Assembly (NCBI GenBank): GCA_964491265.1
Contig: CAZBFP010000001.1
Coordinates: 295,696-359,695, forward strand
Source: JBBAGC01 sp964491265
Lineage (GTDB): Bacteria > Spirochaetota > UBA4802 > UBA5550
Direction: 5' to 3'
DNA length: 64,000 nucleotides
A program made the position numbers and the translations under genes. The notes under the pieces were generated by a model. That model was not told the DNA's origin. It searched no databases and was given only the letters and a program-made list of their open reading frames with translations. Every line of letters begins with the position of its first letter. Positions within the stretch are counted from its first letter, which is position 1. Positions 43,171 through 51,014 of this stretch are shown here, in pieces.

Positions 43171-44127
43171 TTATTTTCCTGTGTAAAAAGGATTTCTTAT
43201 CAAGAATTTTGGATTTTTTGCCTTTATTTTTTTATCGATATTTTCTAAAGCAATGTTAATTATCTCTAATGATTCAAAGTACATTAAATTAATATTGAAT
43301 AAGTCTTTCTCAATTAATTCAGCATATCTATATTTTACTGCATCTTTGCCACTTGGTAAAAATGTAATTGTTATATCATTTACACCTTTGTTCATTTCTA
43401 AAAATATTTTATAAAGTTTATTGACGTCATGTGTGTAATCAAATTTTGCTTTTTTACTGATTAAGTTTATTTTTATTGCTTTTTCAACTGCTAAATTCAA
43501 TTCCCAGATAGAATTTGTTAAACCCCTATGAAAATTATTTATAATATCATCAGAAAAAATTGTTATATGATCAAATATACTTTTGATATAGAGGTCATTC
43601 TTCTCCTCTTCAAATCCTGTGATTAAAAGATTAACCCAAATATTCCGTAATAAATTTGTTTTTTTTATAATGTCATTCTCAATATCATTTTTATCTATAA
43701 CTGTTCTAGTCGGTTTGTTAATAATCCAACTCATGACAGGTTCATCGTCATGAACATTATTTGGTATAATAAGCCAAGATTCTTCATTATTTTGTTTTTC
43801 TGATTTCTTGTTAGGGATATCAACACAATATGGGATTCGGTCAATTATAGTGAAAGTCTTAATTGTATTAATGCCTTTCTTTTTCAACGCTTCACCATAA
43901 TTCTCTTCATACCAATGATACGCATTTTTATACCAATGACCGAACCATGGTGGTTTCATTTGCTCATCTTTCGAGCTATTTGTAATTTCTGAAATCGCGT
44001 GGGTAATAAAATCAATCGTTGCTAGATATGGTCGTTTATATACTTCTATCCGTTTCTCTTTATAATTGTTATCAAATAAAGGAATCCATATATTGATTAG
44101 AGGTTGTAATTCTTTATCTATGTTCAT
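43171..44127 (-). CDS. HEPN-like domain protein of unknown function
   Basis: 318 residues, not recognised as a whole. The C-terminal half (residues 180-310) resembles a HEPN fold: helix with NLAVEKAIKINLI, then YTHDVNKLYKIF and AVKYRYAELIE, matching the family pattern of EKAxK, HDxxxL and RY. The catalytic R-x4-6-H motif of HEPN ribonucleases is not obvious, so it may be non-catalytic. The N-terminal half contains PWFGHWYKNAYHWYEE and is unassigned. It is A/T-rich like the neighbouring restriction gene and sits upstream of it on the same strand. No clear ribosome-binding site. Probably an accessory or defence gene. Confidence 0.55.
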   Translation of the reverse strand: MNIDKELQPLINIWIPLFDNNYKEKRIEVYKRPYLATIDFITHAISEITNSSKDEQMKPPWFGHWYKNAYHWYEENYGEALKKKGINTIKTFTIIDRIPYCVDIPNKKSEKQNNEESWLIIPNNVHDDEPVMSWIINKPTRTVIDKNDIENDIIKKTNLLRNIWVNLLITGFEEEKNDLYIKSIFDHITIFSDDIINNFHRGLTNSIWELNLAVEKAIKINLISKKAKFDYTHDVNKLYKIFLEMNKGVNDITITFLPSGKDAVKYRYAELIEKDLFNINLMYFESLEIINIALENIDKKIKAKNPKFLIRNPFYTGK

Positions 44128-44179
44128 TTTTTAAATTAGGAAATAATTATTTTTATAATACTAGTTTCATCTTTTCTCG

Positions 44180-44255
44180 AGCCATGGATGGCGAGTCAAA
44201 TAAAAGTTAGCCGAGCATGGCGCCTAACACCCCCGGCGTGCACGACGCTGCCGGG
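44180..44255. repeat. GC-rich palindromic block at island gene boundary
   Basis: It contains the motif AGCCATGGATGGCGAG (44180-44195, itself a GCCAT/ATGGC palindrome, 53 nt upstream of the HEPN-like start), GCCTAAC (44222-44228) and a CCCGGC/GCCGGG stem (44232-44237 with 44250-44255). On the island's coding strand the 7-mer reads GTTAGGC, which fits the integron attC core pattern GTTRRRY. A complete attC structure could not be drawn. Confidence 0.4.
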
Positions 44256-44344
44256 ACACATTCTTCTTTATGATACAGTAAATTTTTTTACAAGACATTT
44301 TTTATGCTTCTAAAAATTGCCAATGTGGCAAATCCTAAGCGGAA

Positions 44345-44420
44345 GTGCAGGGCGGTCTTCTTTGCCCTGCACTGGAGTGACGCGTGCCACGCCGTGCTAA
44401 ACTAAACCACCTGCGGTGGT
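44345..44420. repeat. Two GC-rich hairpins in the island spacer
   Basis: GTGCAGGGC (44345-44353) pairs with GCCCTGCAC (44364-44372), and ACCACC/GGTGGT form a second small stem near 44405-44419. They stand in the 672-nt gap 44128-44799, just before the integrase remnant, and are much richer in G/C than the adjacent genes. Confidence 0.5.
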
Positions 44421-44495
44421 GCCCTTGAAATTATTTGAATATAATCATATCTTTTCCTGTAATAATGTAAAGTACAAATTACAGGAGGAACGAAG

Positions 44496-44707
44496 ATGGC
44501 TACAGTAAAACATTTTACAAGACGTGAGGTGCGGAAGGTAATGCAGATCGGGGATTCAGCGAGGTAACAATATCCACGTACATAAACCATGTCAGGAACC
44601 TTGCAGAATATTTCAACAAGGCGCCTCATGCGCTTCAGCCGGAGCATATCCATGAATATCAGGTTTTTCTGATAAAAATTTATTTTTCCGGAGAGATTTT
44701 CGAATGA
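44496..44707 (+). pseudogene. Tyrosine recombinase/integrase remnant (frameshifted N-terminal fragment)
   Basis: An AGGAGGAA ribosome-binding site (44483-44490) leads to ATG 44496, read as MATVKHFTRREVRKVMQI. This frame stops at 44565. Shifting one frame at about 44550 continues as GFSEVTISTYINHVRNLAEY, then PHALQPEHIHEYQVFLI, to a stop at 44705. This is the SAM-like core-binding (N-terminal) domain of phage-type tyrosine recombinases. The catalytic domain is missing, so it is a truncated, frameshifted relic. Next to the HigBA pair, it points to past site-specific integration or mobile DNA. A short frame on the opposite strand here is a shadow. Confidence 0.7.
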
Positions 44708-44799
44708 TTCTTGAAGGTTATTTTAAAAGACTGAATGAAAATAGTATTGAAATTCCTATAAGTTATCGGCTGTTAAAATGCGGCTGGCTCGGAGAGTTT

Positions 44800-45108
44800 C
44801 TATACATGGGATAAATTTAATTCTTTAAAATTATGGATTGTATTTAATACTTTTGATTTTAAATGAATTTCTTCTTCAAGATCAAAATCATTTTGTAATC
44901 CAAGCCAGAATTGCGGTGAATTACCGAAAAATTTACTAAATCGCAAAGCAGTATCTGCGGTTATTCCTCTTTTCCCTTTAATTATTTCAGAAATTCTAGT
45001 TTGAGATATTTTTGTCTCTTTAGCTATTCTATAAGCAGTGATGTTCAACGGCTTAAGAAATTCTTCATCTAAAATTTCACCCGGATGTATATTTGGTAAT
45101 CTTTTCAT
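44800..45108 (-). CDS. higA: HigA-type antitoxin (XRE helix-turn-helix)
   Basis: 102 residues. HPGEILDEEFLKPLNITAYRIA and ISQTRISEIIKGKRGITADTALRFSKFF (residues 8-65, split here into two pieces) form the HigA/VapI-type XRE DNA-binding domain; SPQFWLGLQNDFDLE is the family tail. It neutralises the HigB toxin encoded 18 nt upstream and represses the operon. Complete, with an AAAGGG ribosome-binding site. Confidence 0.9.
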   Translation of the reverse strand: MKRLPNIHPGEILDEEFLKPLNITAYRIAKETKISQTRISEIIKGKRGITADTALRFSKFFGNSPQFWLGLQNDFDLEEEIHLKSKVLNTIHNFKELNLSHV

Positions 45109-45126
45109 AATTTTTCCCTTTAATAA

Positions 45127-45408
45127 TTAATGATAATCAACTATTTCAATATTGTTACAATCACCATTTTTCCACACAAAACAAATTCTCCATTGGTCAT
45201 TAATTTTTATACTATGTTGACCTTTTCTATCCCCTTTTAATGCTTCAAGATTATTTGACGGAGGTATTTTTAAATCACTCAGTTCAGTTGAGTTATTCAT
45301 CATCCTCAATTTTCGTCTCATAATTTTTTGAATATCAGAAGGTAATTTTGTTGAAAATTCTCCATTCCAGATCTTTTCAGCTTCTTTGGATTTAAAGGAT
45401 CGTATCAT
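45127..45408 (-). CDS. higB: HigB/RelE-type toxin
   Basis: 93 residues beginning MIRSFKSKEAEKIWNGEFS and containing RKLRMMNNSTELSDLKIP and QHSIKINDQWRICFVW, the diagnostic pattern of HigB-type mRNA interferases (RelE superfamily). The typical toxin-first order higB-higA is kept. Such toxins cleave mRNA on the ribosome; the pair is commonly carried on mobile DNA and in integron cassettes. No strong ribosome-binding site precedes the ATG. Confidence 0.9.
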   Translation of the reverse strand: MIRSFKSKEAEKIWNGEFSTKLPSDIQKIMRRKLRMMNNSTELSDLKIPPSNNLEALKGDRKGQHSIKINDQWRICFVWKNGDCNNIEIVDYH

Positions 45409-45540
45409 TATTCAATAGTATCTATATTCGTTACTAACGTCAAGTATTACTACGGGTTAAAACAAAAAATTTTAGCATTTTAATTGCACACAACCGATTT
45501 CATCAGAAGTTTCCTGTATTTATTAGAACATCCTGTTTTA

Positions 45541-45657
45541 TGCCGGCAGGCAAACCTCATCTTTGCTCCACAATTTGAAGCTGCAAGTCCTGAATGGAGT
45601 GAGGAAGCACCCCCGGGGCAAAACCGGAATGACAGATCCTTTTTTTCAAGACAGCCT
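45541..45657. repeat. Degenerate relic of the 167-bp repeat core
   Basis: CAATTTGAAGCTGCAA (from 45571) and GCAAAACCGGAATGACAGATC (within 45618-45638) followed by CAAGACAGCC match consecutive parts of the 167-bp core at 13156-13322, with an insertion of about 30 nt and a deletion near the end. It lies between higB and the aminotransferase gene. Confidence 0.6.
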
Positions 45658-45691
45658 TGTTAGCGAATAGACTCCATTATTAAAGCTGTAA

Positions 45692-46876
45692 TTATTCGCT
45701 TTTAAATGACTTCAATGCTTTTTCAAATTCGGGTAAAGCCTTAATTATAACTTTTTCAGATACACAATAGGCGAGCCTGAAATACCCTGGCCCCCCGAAC
45801 CCTGATCCGGGAACAGCAAGAATATTATACTTCTGCAGATGCCTCACAAATGCCACATCATCCTCAACAGGAGATTTGCAGAAAATATAGAATGCCCCTT
45901 CAGGTAGAGAAAAGTGATATCCTGCTTTTTTAAGCCCTTCTGCAAGCTGATCCCGTCTCCGCTGATACAATCCCACATCAACTGTAACATCACTTAAATC
46001 AGCAACAACACGCTGCATAACTGCAGGGGCATTTACAAACCCCAGAATTCTGTTACACAGATTCAAGCCTGCCATAATAAGAGGATATTCCTGTATTTCC
46101 GGATTTACAGCTATATATCCGATCCTCTCCCCCGGAAGAGAGAGTGACTTGGAATAGGAATTAATAACCATGGAATTTTTATAGGCAGATAAAAGAGGGG
46201 GTACTGTTCTGTTATCGTAGACTATTTCCCTGTAAGGCTCATCAGAAAGGAGGAAGATGGGCCTCCCGCCTACAGATTTTTTTTCAAGAAGTACGGCCAG
46301 GGACCTAATTTCATCAGAGCTGTATATCTTTCCTGTTGGGTTATTGGGGCTGTTTATTATAACAGCCCTTGTTTTAGAATTTATTGCTGCTTCAATATTA
46401 TTAATATCCAGAGAAAAATCTGTACCGGAATTTACTGTTACCATAACCCCCTGATGATTGGAAATATAGAAGCCGTATTCAGCAAAATAGGGCTTAATTA
46501 CTATAACCTCTTCACCAGGTTCAAGAATTGTTTTTAAAATTACATTCATACCCCCTGCAGCACCGCATGTCATTACCAGAGAATTACCATCTAAGCTGAT
46601 CTTATGATCACGTGCAACACCCTCTGCAATTTTATTCCTTACTGCAGGGAAACCGGAATTGGGCATGTATCCATGGGCACCCGCCCCCCTGTTTACAGCT
46701 ATATTGCTTATTGCTTTAAAAAATTCCTCAGGCGGTTCAAGATCAGGATTTCCAAGGCTGAAATCATAAACATTTTCAGGCCCGAACTCCTCCTTAAGCT
46801 TTGCACCCTCTTCAAACATTTTTCTTATCCAGGATGACTTCTCAATTGATTCTCTGATTATACTCGAAATTGCCAC
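45692..46876 (-). CDS. Pyridoxal-phosphate-dependent aminotransferase (class I)
   Basis: 394 residues. SLGNPDLEPP near residue 40, CGAAGGMNV, NSPNNPTGKIYS, SDEPYREIVYD and the Schiff-base lysine in INSYSKSLSLPGERIGY (near residue 240) are the fold-type I aminotransferase signatures, ending in FRLAYCVS with the substrate-binding arginine. It probably transaminates aspartate, aromatic or branched amino acids; the donor is not decidable by eye. A GGGGGGAG stretch precedes the ATG. It may be co-transcribed with the TPR gene 12 nt upstream. Confidence 0.92.
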   Translation of the reverse strand: MAISSIIRESIEKSSWIRKMFEEGAKLKEEFGPENVYDFSLGNPDLEPPEEFFKAISNIAVNRGAGAHGYMPNSGFPAVRNKIAEGVARDHKISLDGNSLVMTCGAAGGMNVILKTILEPGEEVIVIKPYFAEYGFYISNHQGVMVTVNSGTDFSLDINNIEAAINSKTRAVIINSPNNPTGKIYSSDEIRSLAVLLEKKSVGGRPIFLLSDEPYREIVYDNRTVPPLLSAYKNSMVINSYSKSLSLPGERIGYIAVNPEIQEYPLIMAGLNLCNRILGFVNAPAVMQRVVADLSDVTVDVGLYQRRRDQLAEGLKKAGYHFSLPEGAFYIFCKSPVEDDVAFVRHLQKYNILAVPGSGFGGPGYFRLAYCVSEKVIIKALPEFEKALKSFKSE

Positions 46877-46888
46877 AGCTCCCCCCTG

Positions 46889-47611
46889 CTACCTGCTTTC
46901 TTTAAGTTTTTTTACTGTCTCTTTTATTACATTATTGCCGGGATCAAGTTCAGCAGCTTTTTCCGCATATGTAATTGCATCCTTCTCTTTACCCGATCTT
47001 AAATAACATAAGGCCATGTTATTATTCACTTCAGCTGAATCAGGTTTAATAGCCAGGGCTACGGAAAAAGCCGCGTTTGCTTCACCATACCTCTTCAGCT
47101 TCATGAGAGTAATACCCAGATCATTATATGATATAAAAAACTCCGGATTCAGTGTATTAGCCTTTTCAAAAAACTCCTTAGCACGGTTATAATCACCCCG
47201 CTCCATGGCAACACGCCCCAGAATCCAGAAAAACATATGATGCTCCTTAACCTTAAGCCCTTCATCAGCAGCTGCCCTGGCATCACCATATCTTTTCTGA
47301 TCTATAAAATATAATCCCAGATCAATAAATGGATCCGGTGTAGTCGGATCAATGACGGTGCATCTTCTCAAATGAGCGATCACTGCAGTTGCATTGCCGA
47401 GTTTCCAGTGATTATGTGCTGCAAGAAATCTTATTTTATAATTAGGGGAACCCTCTTTTAAATCATCATCAACCACAAGAATACCTGCAAGTATCTTCAG
47501 TGATTCCTCATACTTCTGTTCCTGAAACAGCTTCAAAGCCTCCTGGTAGGATGCTGACGCAGCCGAAGCTGTCATAATAAATACTGCAAACAATAGAACT
47601 ATACGTTTCAT
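46889..47611 (-). CDS. Exported TPR-repeat protein
   Basis: 240 residues with a signal peptide (MKRIVLLFAVFIMTASAASA). At least five TPR units follow, such as AHNHWKLGNATAVIAHLRRC, FIDLGLYFIDQKRYGDARAA, SYNDLGITLMKLKRYGEANA and NNMALCYLRSGKEKDAITYA. It is probably a periplasmic scaffold. I use ATG 47611 rather than the TTG at 47626, because GAGGAAGG lies 6 nt upstream of the ATG. It is followed after 12 nt by the aminotransferase gene. Partner proteins are unknown. Confidence 0.8.
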   Translation of the reverse strand: MKRIVLLFAVFIMTASAASASYQEALKLFQEQKYEESLKILAGILVVDDDLKEGSPNYKIRFLAAHNHWKLGNATAVIAHLRRCTVIDPTTPDPFIDLGLYFIDQKRYGDARAAADEGLKVKEHHMFFWILGRVAMERGDYNRAKEFFEKANTLNPEFFISYNDLGITLMKLKRYGEANAAFSVALAIKPDSAEVNNNMALCYLRSGKEKDAITYAEKAAELDPGNNVIKETVKKLKESR

Positions 47612-47688
47612 TTTAACCTTCCTCAATTACTCAAGTACTCTCTATTATTGAATCACTTAATTTTCAATAATAATTCAACAACTTCAAT

Positions 47689-47717
47689 AAAAAACGGCCC
47701 GAAAGGGGCCGTTTTTT
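47689..47717 (-). terminator. Rho-independent terminator of ppdK
   Basis: A stem of six A-T and six G/C pairs (AAAAAACGGCCC with GGGCCGTTTTTT) encloses a GAAAG loop and ends in a T-run on the minus strand, 23 nt beyond the ppdK stop. Confidence 0.88.
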
Positions 47718-47739
47718 TATACAGAATATTTTTTATATG

Positions 47740-50463
47740 CTATTTCTTTTTTACACCGTTTTTAATTGCAGCCTGTGCTGCAGCAAGCCTTGCAACAGGA
47801 ACCCTGAAGGGGGAGCAGCTCACATAGTTAAGCCCGCTCTCATGACAAAATTCCACAGATTCAGGATCTCCCCCATGTTCACCGCAGATTCCGATCTTCA
47901 GATTTTTCTTCACACCCCTCCCCTTTTCTACAGCCATCTGCACAAGCATCCCTACACCGGACCTGTCAAGAACCTGGAAAGGATCATTTGAAAGAATTTT
48001 TTTATCAACATACTCAGGGAGGAATGATCCCGCGTCATCACGACTGTAGCCGAAAGTCATCTGAGTCAGGTCATTAGTACCGAAAGAGAAAAAATCAGCT
48101 TCAGTTGCGATTTCATCTGCAAGAAGTGCAGCCCTCGGCACCTCAATCATTGTACCAACCTCATAGGAGACCTTTACTTTCTTCTCAGCCATAACCTTTT
48201 CTGCAGTTTCAACAATAATTTTTTTCTGCATTGAAAGTTCTTTAAGGGTTCCCACAAGGGGTACCATAACTTCAGGTTTTACATCAACACCCTTCTTTTT
48301 AAGTTCACAGGCTGCTTCAAAAATCGCTCTTGCCTGCATTTCTGTAATTTCAGGATATGTTATACCGAGCCTGCAGCCCCTGTGGCCAAGCATAGGATTA
48401 AATTCATGCAGCGATTTTACCTTCTCGCTAACCTGTTCCACAGAGATACCCATCTCCTTTGCCATTTGAGCCTGGCTCTCAGCGTCATGAGGCACAAATT
48501 CATGAAGAGGAGGATCAAGAAGCCTTATTGTAACACCAAAGCCCTGCATCTCCTTCAGTATACCCATAAAATCTTTCCTCTGCATAGGGAGCAGCTTTTT
48601 AAGGGCCTTCTTCCTCCCTGCAGCATCATCAGCAAGGATCATCTCCCTTACTGTTTTTATTCTGTCACCCTCAAAGAACATATGCTCAGTTCTGCAAAGA
48701 CCAATCCCCTCAGCACCGAAATCCCTGGCTGCTCTGGCATCTTTAGGAGTATCCGCATTAGTTCTGATTTTAAGTTTCCGGAATTCATCAGCCCATTTTA
48801 TTACTGTGCCGAAATTACCTGAAAGTTTAGCTTCAACTGTTTTTACCTGCCCGATCATGACCTCACCGGTTGAGCCGTTAAGGGAAAGATAATCACCTTC
48901 GCTGATTATATAATTTCCTGTTTTCATCTTCTTTTCTGAATAATTAATGCTGATTGCGCCGCATCCTGAAACGCAGCATTTCCCCATACCCCTGGCAACA
49001 ACAGCCGCATGGGAAGTCATCCCCCCCCTCTGGGTAAGGATACCCTGTGCAGCATTCATCCCTTTCAGATCTTCCGGTGATGTTTCAATTCTCACCAGTA
49101 TAACTTTCTCACCCCTTTTGCTCCACTCTTCAGCCTCATCAGCATGGAATACAACACGCCCTGTTGCTGCTCCAGGTGAAGCAGGGAGACCCTTGGCGAT
49201 AACCTCTTTTGCCGCTTTTGGATCAAATGTGGGATGGAGCAGCTGATCAATAGATGCAGGATCAATTCTCATTACTGCAGTCTTTTTATCAATAAGCTTC
49301 TCATTAACCATATCAACAGCGATATTTACAGCAGCTGCTGCTGTTCTCTTCCCTGTTCTTGTCTGCAGCATCCAGAGCTTCTCATTCTGAATTGTAAACT
49401 CAATATCCTGCATATCTTTATAATGCTTTTCAAGCTGCATATATACTTTTTCAAGATCTTTATAAGCTGCTGGCATATATTCCTGAAGTGAAGGGAATTT
49501 CTCTTTTCTTTCCTTTTCAGATACTTTATTTTCTTTTGCCCAGCGTTTTGAACCCTCAATCGTAACCTGCTGCGGTGTTCTGATCCCTGCTACAACATCC
49601 TCACCCTGGGCATTGATAAGATATTCACCGTAAAATGCATTCTCCCCTGTTGAAGGGTCTCTTGTAAATGCCACACCTGTAGCACACCTGTCCCCCATAT
49701 TCCCGAAAACCATTGACTGTACAGTAACTGCCGTTCCCCAGGAATCATCAAAGCCGTTCATCTTTCTATAAAGAATAGCCCTCTCATTATTCCATGAACC
49801 GAAAACAGATTTTACAGCCTCCCATAGCTGCTCATGGGGATCATCAGGGAAATTCCTTTTGAGCCTCGATTTAATAAGAGCCTTAAATCTTTTTACCAGC
49901 TCCTTAAGATCATCAACATCCATTTCCAGGTCTGAGGTATAGCCTTTCGATTCTTTAAGCTTATGAATTTCATAATCAAAAGGGTCCTCTTCGTTTTTAT
50001 GCTCCGGTTTAAGGCCCATTACCACATCACCATACATCTGTATAAAGCGTCTGTAGGAATCCCATCCGAATCTGCTGTTCCCTGTCTTTTTTATGATCCC
50101 CTCTACGGTTTTATCATTGAGACCTAAATTAAGAACTGTATCCATCATACCCGGCATTGAAACCCTTGCACCAGAGCGCACAGAGACAAGCAGGGGATTA
50201 TCAGGATCACCGAATTTTGTACCCATAATTTTTTCTACTTTTAACAGAGCAGCAGCAACCTCTTTGTCGAGTCCTGCCGGGAGTTTACGATTGTTATCAT
50301 AGTATTCAGTACAGACTTCTGTAGTAATTGTAAAACCTGCAGGTACAGGCATTTTGATGTTAGACATCTCGGCAAGATTGACCCCTTTGCCGCCCAGGAG
50401 GTTCCTCATGGTTATGTTACCCTCTGAAGATGCGCCGCCAAAACTATAAACTCGTTTACTCAT
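47740..50463 (-). CDS. ppdK: Pyruvate, phosphate dikinase
   Basis: 907 residues. The N-terminal ATP-grasp domain has LLGGKGVNLAEM and SVRSGARVSMPGMMDTVLNLG. The phosphohistidine domain has GGMTSHAAVVARGMG near residue 455 with the swivelling histidine. The PEP/pyruvate TIM barrel ends with FFSFGTNDLTQMTFGYSRDD and CGEHGGDP. It interconverts pyruvate, ATP and phosphate with PEP, AMP and pyrophosphate; in anaerobes it often serves glycolysis or gluconeogenesis. ATG 50463 is chosen because AAGGAG precedes it and MSKRVYSFG is the family start; an upstream extension to 50514 is not needed. Confidence 0.97.
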   Translation of the reverse strand: MSKRVYSFGGASSEGNITMRNLLGGKGVNLAEMSNIKMPVPAGFTITTEVCTEYYDNNRKLPAGLDKEVAAALLKVEKIMGTKFGDPDNPLLVSVRSGARVSMPGMMDTVLNLGLNDKTVEGIIKKTGNSRFGWDSYRRFIQMYGDVVMGLKPEHKNEEDPFDYEIHKLKESKGYTSDLEMDVDDLKELVKRFKALIKSRLKRNFPDDPHEQLWEAVKSVFGSWNNERAILYRKMNGFDDSWGTAVTVQSMVFGNMGDRCATGVAFTRDPSTGENAFYGEYLINAQGEDVVAGIRTPQQVTIEGSKRWAKENKVSEKERKEKFPSLQEYMPAAYKDLEKVYMQLEKHYKDMQDIEFTIQNEKLWMLQTRTGKRTAAAAVNIAVDMVNEKLIDKKTAVMRIDPASIDQLLHPTFDPKAAKEVIAKGLPASPGAATGRVVFHADEAEEWSKRGEKVILVRIETSPEDLKGMNAAQGILTQRGGMTSHAAVVARGMGKCCVSGCGAISINYSEKKMKTGNYIISEGDYLSLNGSTGEVMIGQVKTVEAKLSGNFGTVIKWADEFRKLKIRTNADTPKDARAARDFGAEGIGLCRTEHMFFEGDRIKTVREMILADDAAGRKKALKKLLPMQRKDFMGILKEMQGFGVTIRLLDPPLHEFVPHDAESQAQMAKEMGISVEQVSEKVKSLHEFNPMLGHRGCRLGITYPEITEMQARAIFEAACELKKKGVDVKPEVMVPLVGTLKELSMQKKIIVETAEKVMAEKKVKVSYEVGTMIEVPRAALLADEIATEADFFSFGTNDLTQMTFGYSRDDAGSFLPEYVDKKILSNDPFQVLDRSGVGMLVQMAVEKGRGVKKNLKIGICGEHGGDPESVEFCHESGLNYVSCSPFRVPVARLAAAQAAIKNGVKKK

Positions 50464-51014
50464 GAAATTTCTCCTTAAATAAAGAATATTTATTAAATAA
50501 TCTGAAACCGCCAATTATGCTGGATTGAATATAAACAAGTGCAGAAAAAACACTCCATGAATCCATCACTCACATAAATTATAAAAAAAATGCATATATT
50601 GCTTATTGTAAAGTCATTTTTATAACTTCAATTAATCATCACGATCTTATCCTTATTTAATTTTTCTTTTCTCATGTCTATTATCCGCATTACTAAAAAT
50701 ATATACTTTTTTATTAAAAAATCAAAAAGAGTCACTGTTAATTCCTTAACTTTTTTGAAATAAAATGCTCTATTATCCCCGCCGCCATAGGCGGCGGGGA
50801 TATGGAAAACATCATTATTGCACTAAAAAATATCTTCAGGAATAATTACTGAAAAAGAGTATACTTTTTCTTTAAAATATTATTTTAATGTCCACTAATC
50901 CCAATGGGAACTTACCTCTTCCCGGGAATTCATCCGATTATTACAAATAATAATGTAAATAAATAGAGCCCATATGGCCGATAAATTTATTAAGATATTC
51001 TGACAGGATGTATT
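50464..51014. other. Intergenic region ppdK / GGDEF gene
   Basis: A 551-nt divergent gap. Besides the shell/core repeat (50732-50850) it is A/T-rich with several T-runs and no gene. It must hold both promoters, but I could not assign -35/-10 pairs with confidence. Confidence 0.4.
50732..50850. repeat. Shell/core palindromic repeat, copy C (13-bp hairpin core)
   Basis: Reverse orientation relative to copies A and B. The shell halves match theirs (TCACTGTTAATTCCTTAAC on the left, ATATCTTCAGGAATAATTACT on the right, read on the plus strand in two pieces). The core is a perfect 13-bp GC-rich hairpin, 50774-50786 with 50790-50802, unlike the 167-bp core of copy A. Confidence 0.85.

Noticed and set aside
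44170..44260. Definite integron attC site
   Set aside because: Only one core-like 7-mer and a GC-rich stem are present; the paired R''/L'' and L'/R' arrangement could not be completed, so it was kept as a hypothesis.
44160..44420. Possible tRNA or other structured RNA gene
   Set aside because: The GC-rich stems do not make a cloverleaf and no T-loop consensus was found; they were annotated as palindromic blocks only.
44402..44653. Open frame of 83 codons on the minus strand
   Set aside because: It runs opposite the recognisable integrase fragment, and its product shows no domain or ribosome-binding site.
37000..45500. CRISPR array or BREX/DISARM system
   Set aside because: No regularly spaced direct repeats and no cas, brx or drm genes accompany the methylases.
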